This document shows positions 5,282 to 11,526 of a DNA stretch of 19,083 nt, in pieces. Origin of the DNA: Patescibacteria group bacterium. Its GTDB lineage: Bacteria > Patescibacteriota > Minisyncoccia > Minisyncoccales > CG1-02-41-26. The stretch spans positions 1-19,083 of the forward strand of contig JAHJSK010000062.1 of the NCBI GenBank assembly GCA_018830365.1, given 5' to 3'. The translations under genes and the position numbers were made by a program. How positions within the stretch are numbered: the first letter of the stretch is position 1; every line of letters begins with the position of its first letter. The notes beneath the pieces were generated by a model. The model did no database searches and had not been told where the DNA came from. It worked only from the letters and a program-made list of their open reading frames with translations.

Positions 5282-5788
5282 ACAAAATTAAACACAAAGC
5301 ATTTAATAAAATATTGGAAAGAAAGCGCGGGAAGAGATTTTGTTGTGAAGAAAGTTTGTTTAAATTAAAGCATTATTCTCATTGTTTATTTTTTTGTCAT
5401 TTAAGTTTAGAAAAATTATTAAAAGGATTGGTGGTAAAGGAGACAAAAACACACGCTCCCTTTGTTCATGATTTGGTTTATTTAGCCAAATTAACCAATT
5501 TAAATTTTATTCAAGAACAAATAAAAGATTTAGAAGAAATTAATAAGTTTAACATTAAAGCTCGTTATGACAATGAGAAATTAAAATTTTATTTTCAAAC
5601 GGAACGAGTAAAAACAAAAACGAAGTTTTTGTTTTTCCGAGTGAGTGCCGAAAATACACCCCAGACATTTGGGATTTAATATTCCCCGAATGTCTGGGGT
5701 TTATAAAATTTGCAATAAAGTTTATACAGAAAAATATTTTGAAATTTGTAAAAATTTTTATTTATGGCTAAAAAAAAATTACCAATAA
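5282..5788 (+). pseudogene. HEPN-domain gene, frameshifted and interrupted by a hairpin element
   Basis: Three pieces in different frames rebuild one HEPN protein of PF05168 type. Piece 1 (about 5282-5347) encodes KHLIKYWKESAGRDFVV. Piece 2 (5347-5592) encodes EESLFKLKHYSHCLFFCH, LEKLLKGLVV, HAPFVHDLVYLAK and FNIKARYDNEKLKFY. Piece 3 (5705-5788) encodes KICNKVYTEKYFEICKNF and ends YLWLKKNYQ. A one-base deletion near 5345-5347 separates pieces 1 and 2. A 112-nt insertion (within 5592-5704) separates 2 and 3; removing it restores FYKICNKVY in frame. No ATG, GTG or TTG precedes piece 1, so the start is lost as well. The end overlaps the following MNT gene by 25 nt, as in intact HEPN-MNT pairs. 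The protein cannot be made as is. Confidence 0.9.
5592..5704 (+). mobile_element. Insertion element with two hairpins, copy A (inside HEPN gene)
   Basis: An element of 112-113 nt running from TTTTCAAACG to GGGGTTTAT. Hairpin 1 is a perfect 12-bp stem (AAAAACAAAAAC with its complement) around a GAA triloop. Hairpin 2 is a 16-17 bp near-perfect stem ACCCCAGACATTTGGG / CCCCGAATGTCTGGGGT. TTTAT occurs on both sides (5588-5592 and 5700-5704), either a target duplication or coincidence with the element tip. It carries no coding capacity. Homologous copies are at 11527-11658 and 17164-17209. Its mobility is shown by the interrupted HEPN frame. Confidence 0.85.
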
Positions 5789-6084
5789 TAATAAAAAAAA
5801 CCATTGATCAATATTTAGAGATTTTAAAAAAAGATAAATTACCGATAAAAAAGGTGATACTTTTTGGTTCTTATGCGAAAGGAGAGCAACACAAATGGAG
5901 CGATATTGATTTATGTATTATTTCTTCTGCTTTCAATAGAAAAAAGGATCCTTTGGATTATTTATGGAGTAAAAGAATTGTTAATAAAAATGTTCATATT
6001 GAGCCAATCGGGTTTCATCCTAAAGATTTTGTTAATGAAAGCCCTTTGGTTTGGGAAATTAAAAAAACAGGAAAAATAATTTGA
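5764..6084 (+). CDS. MNT-fold nucleotidyltransferase, partner of the broken HEPN gene
   Basis: 106 residues. VILFGSYAKGEQHK then WSDIDLCII supplies GS-x10-D-x-D at about residues 35-53. The short C-terminal part (NVHIEPIGFHPKDFV, then PLVWEIKKTGKII) is typical of the MNT proteins that follow PF05168 HEPN genes. The order here is HEPN first and MNT second, opposite to the two MntA-HepT modules upstream, so it is a distinct system type. Because the HEPN partner is frameshifted and interrupted, this is now an orphan. Its own frame is intact. It ends just before the heptad array of fusA. Confidence 0.85.
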   Translation: MAKKKLPIIIKKTIDQYLEILKKDKLPIKKVILFGSYAKGEQHKWSDIDLCIISSAFNRKKDPLDYLWSKRIVNKNVHIEPIGFHPKDFVNESPLVWEIKKTGKII

Positions 6085-6089
6085 ATTTG

Positions 6090-6138
6090 TTGAACTTTGA
6101 ACTTTGAACTTTGAACTTTGAACTTTGAACTTTGAACT
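6090..6138 (+). repeat. Perfect heptad array (TTGAACT)7 before fusA
   Basis: Seven uninterrupted copies of TTGAACT, ending 17 nt before the fusA ATG. The same unit occurs once in the rpsL array (1247-1253). The perfect repetition suggests recent expansion and probable copy-number variation. Confidence 0.95.
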
Positions 6139-6155
6139 ATTAGTATCCTATTATT

Positions 6156-8261
6156 ATGAGACAATATCCAATTGAAAAAATGCGCAATATCGGCATCATT
6201 GCCCACATTGACGCAGGTAAAACAACTGTTAGCGAGCGGATTCTTTTTTATACCGGAGTTAGCCATAAAATCGGAGAGGTTCATGATGGCCAAGCGATTA
6301 TGGATTGGATGGTTCAGGAAAGAGAAAGAGGAATCACAATCACTTCAGCCGCCACTACCTTATATTGGACGCCCAGAGATTTTCCTCAAGAAAAAACCAG
6401 CGAGCATCAAATAAATATCATTGATACGCCTGGACACATTGATTTTACCGCTGAAGTTCAGAGGTCGTTGCGAGTTTTAGATGGGGCGGTAGTGGTTTTT
6501 GACGGCGTGGCAGGAGTGGAAGCGCAATCGGAGACGGTTTGGCGTCAAGCGGATATGTATAAAGTGCCGCGTATTTGTTTTATTAATAAACTTGACCGCA
6601 TGGGCGCGAGCTTTGAAAATAGCTTGGAAAGCATTTATAAAAAACTTACTTCTAACGCGGTTGTTATTCAAATTCCAATTGGCAAAGAGTCCGGATTTGA
6701 AGGGATTATTGATTTAATTTCGCAAAAAGCATTTTATTTTGAAGGCGATTTTGGACAGGATATAATAGAAAAAGAAATTCCCGAAGCAATGAAAGCGCAA
6801 TTTCTCGCAGCAAGAGAAAAAATGTTGGAAAAAGTGGCGGCAGAAGACGAAGAATTATTAAATGCGTTTCTGGATAAAAAAGAGATATTGCCAAGCAAAA
6901 TCAGGGAAGTTTTGAAAAAAGCGACAATTGAATTTAAACTCATCCCAATTTTATGTGGCACTGCTTTAAAAAACAAAGGCGTTCAATTATTGCTTGACGC
7001 GGTTTGCTATTATTTGCCAAACCCGAAAGAACTGCAATCTATTCAAGGCATTGATCCTGACACGGACGAAAAAATTATTAGAAAACCCGATGATTCGGAG
7101 CCATTTTCCGCTTTGGTTTTTAAATTAGCAACAGACCCATATATGGGCAGTTTGAGTTATTTCAGGGTCTATTCTGGCTCTTTAAAAAAGGGCTCTTATG
7201 TTTTGAATAGCGCCACAGGTGAAAAAGAAAGAATCAGCCGTATTTTAAGAATGCACGCTAATTCAAGAAGCGAGATGGAGGAAATTTTTACCGGAGACAT
7301 TGCCGCTACGGTTGGCTTAAAAGAGACAGGAACAGGCCATACTCTTTGCGATGTTGACGCGCGGATTTTGCTTGAAAAAGTTGTTTTCCCGACGCCGGTT
7401 ATTTCTATACGAATAAATCCAGAGACCAAAATTGACCAAGAAAAAATGTGTTTGGCTTTAAAAAAATTAGCCAACGAAGACCCTACTTTTCGCATCAGAG
7501 AGGACTTGGAAACAGGCGAGACAATTATTTCGGGAATGGGAGAACTGCATCTTGACATTCTCGTTGATCGGCTAAGAAGAGAGTTTAATGTTCAAGTTGC
7601 AACTGGCAAGCCACAGGTGGCTTACAAAGAAACAATTTCTCAAAAAGCAGAAGCAGAGGGAAAATATATTCGCCAATCAGGAGGTCGGGGGCAATATGGA
7701 CATGTTTGTTTGAAAATTGAACCAAAAGAAAGAGGAGAGGGATTTGAATTTGTGAATGAGATAAAAGGAGGAACCATTCCGCAAACATTTATCCCGGCCA
7801 TTAAAAAGGGAGTAGAAGAAGCTGTGGAAAAAGGAATTTTGGCGAGCTATCCTGTGATTGATGTGAAAATTATTCTTCATGACGGCTCTTTTCATGAAGT
7901 TGATTCTTCGGAAATCGCTTTTAAAATCGCGGCTATTCAAGCTGTGCAAGCGGCCGCAAGAAAAGCGGATTTGTTTTTACTGGAGCCAATTATGCGGCTT
8001 GAAATTGTGGTGCCCGAAGAGTTTTTTGGCGATGTTATTGGCGATGTGAATAGAAGAAGAGGAATTATTGAGGAAACAAAAGACAGGAGCGAGTTAAAAG
8101 TAATAGATGGAAAAGTTCCTTTAAGAGAAATGTTTGGCTACGCGACTTCTTTGCGGTCATTAACCCAAGGACGGGGAACTTTTACAATGGAATTTGACCA
8201 TTACCACAGAATTCCCAAAAACATTACCGAAGAAATAATAGAAGGAAAAACCAAGGGATAG
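6156..8261 (+). CDS. fusA: Translation elongation factor G
   Basis: A 701-residue cytosolic GTPase that drives translocation and, with RRF, ribosome recycling. G1 is AHIDAGKTT (residues 16-24), G2 RGITITSAATT (58-68), G3 DTPGHIDF (90-97, with the catalytic His94), G4 NKLD (145-148), G5 CGTALKNKGVQ. Domains II-V follow in order, including FRIREDLETGETIISGMGE and GRGQYGHVCLKIEP, and the domain V end GYATSLRSLTQGRGTFTMEF. The length is normal and no frame problem is seen. It would usually follow rpsG; here about 3.9 kb of toxin-antitoxin genes intervene. The start context is TTATTATG without a Shine-Dalgarno; seven TTGAACT repeats lie upstream. A fragment of a second EF-G gene lies at 10431-10478. 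Confidence 0.98.
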   Translation: MRQYPIEKMRNIGIIAHIDAGKTTVSERILFYTGVSHKIGEVHDGQAIMDWMVQERERGITITSAATTLYWTPRDFPQEKTSEHQINIIDTPGHIDFTAEVQRSLRVLDGAVVVFDGVAGVEAQSETVWRQADMYKVPRICFINKLDRMGASFENSLESIYKKLTSNAVVIQIPIGKESGFEGIIDLISQKAFYFEGDFGQDIIEKEIPEAMKAQFLAAREKMLEKVAAEDEELLNAFLDKKEILPSKIREVLKKATIEFKLIPILCGTALKNKGVQLLLDAVCYYLPNPKELQSIQGIDPDTDEKIIRKPDDSEPFSALVFKLATDPYMGSLSYFRVYSGSLKKGSYVLNSATGEKERISRILRMHANSRSEMEEIFTGDIAATVGLKETGTGHTLCDVDARILLEKVVFPTPVISIRINPETKIDQEKMCLALKKLANEDPTFRIREDLETGETIISGMGELHLDILVDRLRREFNVQVATGKPQVAYKETISQKAEAEGKYIRQSGGRGQYGHVCLKIEPKERGEGFEFVNEIKGGTIPQTFIPAIKKGVEEAVEKGILASYPVIDVKIILHDGSFHEVDSSEIAFKIAAIQAVQAAARKADLFLLEPIMRLEIVVPEEFFGDVIGDVNRRRGIIEETKDRSELKVIDGKVPLREMFGYATSLRSLTQGRGTFTMEFDHYHRIPKNITEEIIEGKTKG

Positions 8262-8341
8262 CAACTTTATTTGTCTGTGTAGTAGAAGGCGCAAAGATAT
8301 AGAAAGAGAAAATTGTTGCACATTGTTTTAATTTTTTACAC
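8262..8341. other. Spacer after fusA
   Basis: GCAAC at 8262 and GTTGC near 8313 could pair at long range, but I see no convincing terminator or gene here before the dispersed repeat begins. Confidence 0.5.
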
Positions 8342-8438
8342 AACCAGATAAGCAATTTTTCTCTCCGAGAAAAATTGCACTGGCGACTCGCCTCGCTTCG
8401 CGGGCGAAGCGGGGACGCGGGAATGGGATGCTTAATTT
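8342..8438 (+). repeat. Dispersed spacer repeat, copy 2
   Basis: A 97-nt copy of the block at 2852-2947, nearly identical, with matching ends (AACCAGATA to GCTTAATTT). The inner hairpin GCAATTTTT/AAAAATTGC has its loop in the opposite orientation (CTCTCCGA here, TCGGAGAG in copy 1). Confidence 0.85.
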
Positions 8439-8472
8439 GCCCCTCACCTTTTTGTTTAAAAAGGTGAGGGGC
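8439..8472. repeat. GCCCCTCACC hairpin, copy 2
   Basis: A perfect 15-bp stem, GCCCCTCACCTTTTT (8439-8453) with its complement (8458-8472) and loop GTTT. It directly abuts the dispersed repeat, at the position where copy 1 of that repeat carries the CCCTGTTAAAT element instead. Confidence 0.8.
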
Positions 8473-8507
8473 TTACTCAAACATCTCAATTTGCTTTCAA
8501 AACAAAT

Positions 8508-8544
8508 CCCTCACCTTTTTTCCTTTCAGGAAAAAAGGTGAGGG
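8508..8544. repeat. CCCTCACC hairpin, copy 3
   Basis: A perfect 17-bp stem (8508-8524 with 8528-8544) around TTC; the tip reads CCTTTCAGG, resembling the CTTTCA loops of the element at 1-54. No such hairpin is present at the equivalent site in the 2852-3086 copy, where the flanks join as TTTCAAAAAAACACTTTCC. Confidence 0.8.
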
Positions 8545-8598
8545 ATAAACACTTTCCAATATAATTATAAAATTGAATACAATAAATAAGATATTGAG

Positions 8599-8646
8599 TT
8601 CGTATAATAGCAAATAAAAGTCGATATTATACGATCAATTCGTATA
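8599..8646 (+). promoter_or_regulatory. Inverted-repeat operator/promoter region before ppnP
   Basis: CGTATAAT (8601-8608) and ATTATACG (8626-8633) form an 8-bp inverted repeat with 17 nt between. A third half-site TTCGTATA at 8639-8646 repeats 8599-8606. TATAAT within the first arm and TATAAA at 8643-8648 are -10 candidates, but no good -35 partner is obvious. This looks like a regulator-binding region for the next gene. Confidence 0.4.
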
Positions 8647-8693
8647 AAAATGAGTTATGTGAAATTATATTTTTATCTAATAAAATAAGTCTT

Positions 8694-8954
8694 ATGAAAC
8701 ACAATAGTTACGCAAATGGCGGCCTTCAAAACATTGAGTTCAATGACAATGGCGTCGATAAATCAGTCGGCGTTGTCGAGCTTGGCAATTATACTTTTAC
8801 GCCTGATCGTGAAGAAACCATACAATGCCTAACAGGTTCGGTGGAAATCAATAATGAGCCATGCTTGCCAGGCCAAAAGATTGTAGTCAAACAAGGCGCG
8901 CCATTTGCTATCGTAGCAAAAGAAACCTCTACCTATATTTGTTCGTATCGATAA
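8694..8954 (+). CDS. ppnP: Pyrimidine/purine nucleoside phosphorylase (DUF1255)
   Basis: 86 residues forming a single small beta-barrel (cupin-like). KSVGVVELGNYTFTPDREE near residues 24-42 and the end TSTYICSYR match PpnP/YaiE (SVGVM..GEYTF, PTSYLCRY), usual length about 94. The characterised E. coli enzyme cleaves several nucleosides with phosphate to give ribose-1-phosphate and free base. In an organism with few biosynthetic pathways this fits nucleoside salvage. It stands alone, with an inverted-repeat region upstream and palindromes downstream. The start at 8694 has no Shine-Dalgarno. Confidence 0.88.
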   Translation: MKHNSYANGGLQNIEFNDNGVDKSVGVVELGNYTFTPDREETIQCLTGSVEINNEPCLPGQKIVVKQGAPFAIVAKETSTYICSYR

Positions 8955-9178
8955 AAATATAACATCGCAGAACACGGTATATCCGGCTACATTCCCGCCT
9001 TTCATTATTTTATGCATTAGGAATGGCGATACTCCACCCAAATCCCGCGCTAATTTTTATGGGATTCGGCTGGAGTTTTCCTGTGGTCGGACCACCCGAA
9101 AGCTTAATTAATTGAATTTGGCCTTTGGAGCTTTACGGTGGTCGGACCATCTGAAAGCTTTACCGAGGTTATTCTTTT
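8955..9178. repeat. Palindrome-rich spacer with AAGCTT/GGTCGGACC elements P1 and P2
   Basis: P1 (9076-9105) and P2 (9129-9160) share the core GTGGTCGGACCA and the right end GAAAGCTT; both are imperfect palindromes. P3 and P4 lie on the other side of the KilA-N gene. 9045-9075 also holds an imperfect inverted repeat around AAATCCC/GGGATT. No gene is recognised; small coding relics are possible in 8960-9070. Confidence 0.7.
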
Positions 9179-9250
9179 AAGCGCGAAAAAGAAAAATGGT
9201 GGGACTTCGGATACGCGCAAACGGTAGCTGAAATGCCTGACAATGAATAA
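9179..9250 (+). pseudogene. Possible C-terminal coding relic
   Basis: The frame ending in TAA at 9248-9250 reads KREKEKWWDFGYAQ then TVAEMPDNE. Its composition looks protein-like (WWDFGYAQ, PDNE) rather than like the surrounding AT-rich spacer, but it has no start codon and its upstream part runs into palindrome P2. I cannot assign a family. Confidence 0.25.
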
Positions 9251-9342
9251 AAAAATAGGTGTTTTGTGTTTCCGGAATTCACCCTCTACCTCATATTTAT
9301 GGTAAAATAAAGACTGGTTTTTCAACTAAACTTAATTGTGTT

Positions 9343-10179
9343 ATGACGAAAAAACATACAATAAAAGTTGAGGGAATCGAAATAGTCACTTTTACCAAAA
9401 ATAATAGTGATTATATTTCTTTAACCGATATTGCGCGTCATAAAAATTCCTCATTTCCAGCTGATGTTGTAAAAAATTGGATGAGAACTCGCAGTACGAT
9501 TGACTTTCTTGGATTATGGGAAAAACTGCACAACCCAGCCTTTAAACTGGTCGAATTTGACCAGTTTAAAAATGAGGCTGGCGCAAACTCTTTTGTGTTA
9601 TCTCCACAAAAATGGATTGAAAAAACGCAGGCCATTGGTTTAATTTCAAAATCTGGCAGATACGGTGGAGGCACTTTCGCGCATAAAGACATAGCGTTTG
9701 AATTTGCCTCTTGGGTAAGCGCGGAATTTAAGCTGTATTTATTGATTGAATTTCAACGGCTTAAACAAGATGAAAATAGTCGATTAAAACTGGAATGGAA
9801 TCTTCAAAGAACACTATCAAAGATCAATTACAAAATTCATACCGACGCCATCAAGGAAAAACTAATTCCGCATGAGCTAACAAAAGATCAAATCAATATG
9901 AAATATGCCAATGAAGCGGATTTACTCAACGTTGCATTGTTCGGAATAACCGCAAAAATTTGGCGGGATCAAAATCCAAAACTTAATGGAAATATCAGGG
10001 ATTATGCTTCGATTGAACAATTGGTGGTTTTGTCTAATCTCGAAAGCATAAACGCATTATTGATTCGCGAAGGTCTTTCCCAGAAAGATAGAATCCTAAA
10101 ACTAAACAATACCGCAATAATTCAAATGAAGTCGCTTTTAACAAACGACGGAATAAAAAAATTAAAATCACCAAAATAA
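9343..10179 (+). CDS. KilA-N domain protein
   Basis: The start at 9343 (MTKKHTIKVEGIEIVTF) gives 278 residues; a longer frame from 9259 reads into spacer repeats. The N-terminal KilA-N DNA-binding domain covers about residues 1-125: DYISLTDIARHKN, WMRTRSTIDFLGLWEKLHN, PAFKLVEFDQFKNEAG, FVLSPQKWIEKTQAIGLISK and GRYGGGTFAHKDIAFEFASW. The second half is a C-terminal domain (LTKDQINMKYANEADLLNVALFG) common to bacterial KilA-N proteins. The family comes from phage antirepressors and large DNA viruses but is scattered in bacterial genomes; its role here is unknown. Codons for FKLVEFDQFK (9541-9570) form a perfect 12-bp stem hairpin. Two copies of one palindrome lie on each side of the gene. Confidence 0.9.
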   Translation: MTKKHTIKVEGIEIVTFTKNNSDYISLTDIARHKNSSFPADVVKNWMRTRSTIDFLGLWEKLHNPAFKLVEFDQFKNEAGANSFVLSPQKWIEKTQAIGLISKSGRYGGGTFAHKDIAFEFASWVSAEFKLYLLIEFQRLKQDENSRLKLEWNLQRTLSKINYKIHTDAIKEKLIPHELTKDQINMKYANEADLLNVALFGITAKIWRDQNPKLNGNIRDYASIEQLVVLSNLESINALLIREGLSQKDRILKLNNTAIIQMKSLLTNDGIKKLKSPK

Positions 10180-10192
10180 ATTATAATAAGGT

Positions 10193-10245
10193 GTTTTTGG
10201 CTCAGCTCAAAAAATTCACCCCCCCCTTTTTTTTGAGCCAAAAAC
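10193..10245. repeat. Long hairpin after the KilA-N gene
   Basis: GTTTTTGGCTCA (10193-10204) pairs with TGAGCCAAAAAC (10234-10245), and inside them GCTCAAAAAA pairs with the T-run before GAGC. A C8T8 tract (about 10219-10234) sits in the loop side. It lies 13 nt after the stop codon and could end transcription, though it lacks a distal T-tract. The homopolymers make its length prone to variation. Confidence 0.6.
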
Positions 10246-10271
10246 AAAAAATCAATTTTTTTTAGAATTGG

Positions 10272-10381
10272 AGCTTTCCGGTGGTCGGACCACTTGAAAG
10301 CTTAATAGGCAGATAAACAGGATTTTTCAAGCTTACATTTTCCGGTGGTCGTTTTCCGGTGGTCGGACCACCGGAAAGCTT
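10272..10381. repeat. AAGCTT/GGTCGGACC palindromes P3 and P4
   Basis: P3 is 10272-10303. P4 is 10351-10380 and is the most regular: TTCCGGTGGTC, one central G, then GACCACCGGAA. An extra half-copy of its left arm (TTTCCGGTGGTCG) lies just before it, around 10339-10351. P2 and P4 share the following bases TACCGAGGTT, and P1 and P3 share AAGCTTAAT, so flanks are copied with the palindrome. Confidence 0.8.
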
Positions 10382-10430
10382 TACCGAGGTTGAATCTTGG
10401 TAAAACTTAATTTAAATTGGCGATATAAAG

Positions 10431-10478
10431 CGATCTTTAACACAAGGTAGGGGAACTTTTACAATGGAATTTGACCAC
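10431..10478 (+). pseudogene. 16-codon relic of a second EF-G gene
   Basis: In frame, this reads RSLTQGRGTFTMEFDH, identical to the domain V end of the intact EF-G encoded at 8154-8201. Six of 48 bases differ and all six changes are synonymous (CGG/CGA, TCA/TCT, ACC/ACA, GGA/GGT, CGG/AGG, CAT/CAC). Homology stops abruptly on both sides; there is no start and no further EF-G sequence. The pattern points to a fragment of a diverged but once functional EF-G gene rather than a fresh partial duplication. Confidence 0.8.
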
Positions 10479-10549
10479 CCTTTGTCGCAATCCTTGCTTT
10501 TTAATGCAGGGGCATTGAATTTGAAAAAAAAATTGATATTCTCAATATA

Positions 10550-10906
10550 ATGAAAATAAAAATTTTATTGCTTCATATAGGAATCGGAATTTTAACTTTT
10601 TATTTGGCAATTTTATTTATTCCTGGCGTTTCCGTAAAAGGCGATTTTCAGAGCTCACTTAAAATTTTATTTTTTGCCGGAATTGTGTTAGGTTTGGTAA
10701 ATTATTTTCTTAAACCCATAATAGATTTAATTACCGCTCCAATAAGAATCTTGACTTTTGGTGTTTTTGGATTGATTATAAATATGTCCATTATTTGGTT
10801 TATAGATATTCTTTTTTCGCAATTAATTATGACAGGAATAACGCCTCTTTTTTACACAGGAATTCTCATTTGCTTTCTTAATTTTTTTGCTTCAAAAATC
10901 AAATAA
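10550..10906 (+). CDS. Small four-helix membrane protein, phage holin 4_2-like
   Basis: 118 residues, almost entirely hydrophobic, with four predicted membrane helices at about residues 5-25, 37-56, 62-85 and 92-113. The segment GIVLGLVNYFLKPIIDLITAPIRILTFGVFGLIINM is the typical region of the PF04020 family (phage holin family 4_2 / YvlD-like proteins), shown here by the pieces LVNYFLKPIID and PIRILTFGVFGL. Despite the name, most chromosomal members are not lytic and their function is unknown. The start ATG is part of TATAATG, so the true transcription start must lie further upstream if this ATG is used. It stands alone between repeat-rich spacers. Confidence 0.8.
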   Translation: MKIKILLLHIGIGILTFYLAILFIPGVSVKGDFQSSLKILFFAGIVLGLVNYFLKPIIDLITAPIRILTFGVFGLIINMSIIWFIDILFSQLIMTGITPLFYTGILICFLNFFASKIK

Positions 10907-11224
10907 TTATCTTATTTGAATAAATTTCTAATTTCTAATTTTACTGGACGCTCTTGAGCGGACTCCCCGTAGGATTGATTTAGAATTTCGAATTTAGAAT
11001 TTCGCTGAACGCCTTTAAGCGGACACCCCGTAGGGTTGATTTTGAATAAATTGCAACCCTACGGGGAGTCTCGTCTTTTAGACGATCCAGAAATGACTGA
11101 AATTAGAAACAAATTAAGGAAATAGTTTTTTTATTAAAAATTGATACATTCGAATTTGATTCGAAATTCTAAATTCAAAATTCAAAATTTATTATGGAGT
11201 TAATGCTCTCTATTTTTTAAAAAA
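10907..11224. repeat. Spacer with three hairpin + CCCGTAGGG units and heptad repeats
   Basis: Unit 1 (10944-10978, plus), unit 2 (11004-11040, plus) and unit 3 (11054-11090, minus) each have a short hairpin then CCCCGTAGG. The hairpins are CGCTC/GAGCG, CGC/GCG and CGTCT/AGACG: different sequences, same position. Around them are heptad-type repeats (AATTTCT near 10923, AAATTCA near 11170-11190). No gene is visible. Confidence 0.75.
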
Positions 11225-11443
11225 ATGAACCAAATTCTTTTGATTTTACAAATTGTCATTTCTTTTTTATTGATTATTTTTATCTTGCTTCAACAAAGAG
11301 GGACTGCTTTGGGCGCTGTTTTCGGACAAGGAGACAATTTTTATTTTAAAAAACGGGGTATGGAAAAAACGATTTTTTTGCTTACCATTGTTTTGTCTGT
11401 TCTCTTTATTGGCGTTTCTCTGTTAAATTTGTTGATTCATTAA
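11225..11443 (+). CDS. secG: Preprotein translocase subunit SecG
   Basis: 72 residues with two membrane helices (about residues 3-22 and 48-70) joined by a cytosolic loop. The loop motif ILLQQRGTALGAVFGQGDN is the SecG signature (LLQ.rG...g..FG), and the following FYFKKRGMEKTIF is also typical. SecG supports SecA-driven export through SecYE. The downstream gene encodes an exported protein, though the gap holds repeats and the two need not be cotranscribed. The start is preceded by an A-run, not a Shine-Dalgarno. Confidence 0.92.
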   Translation: MNQILLILQIVISFLLIIFILLQQRGTALGAVFGQGDNFYFKKRGMEKTIFLLTIVLSVLFIGVSLLNLLIH

Positions 11444-11460
11444 AATTAAAATTTTAAAAC

Positions 11461-11500
11461 CGAAATTCATTGGCGCTTTGCCGTGTTAATTGGAATTTCG
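11461..11500. repeat. Palindrome after secG
   Basis: CGAAATTC (11461-11468) pairs with GAATTTCG (11493-11500), and an inner GGC/GCC hairpin fills the loop. It lacks a T-run. It may aid transcript ending, or belong to the same class of structured spacer elements. Confidence 0.55.
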
Positions 11501-11526
11501 CTTGATATTTAAGAACAATTTCTAAA

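Noticed and set aside
6015..6293. Minus-strand open frame with repeated SSKFKVQ
   Set aside because: It is the translation of the (TTGAACT)7 array plus the start of fusA on the opposite strand, not a gene.
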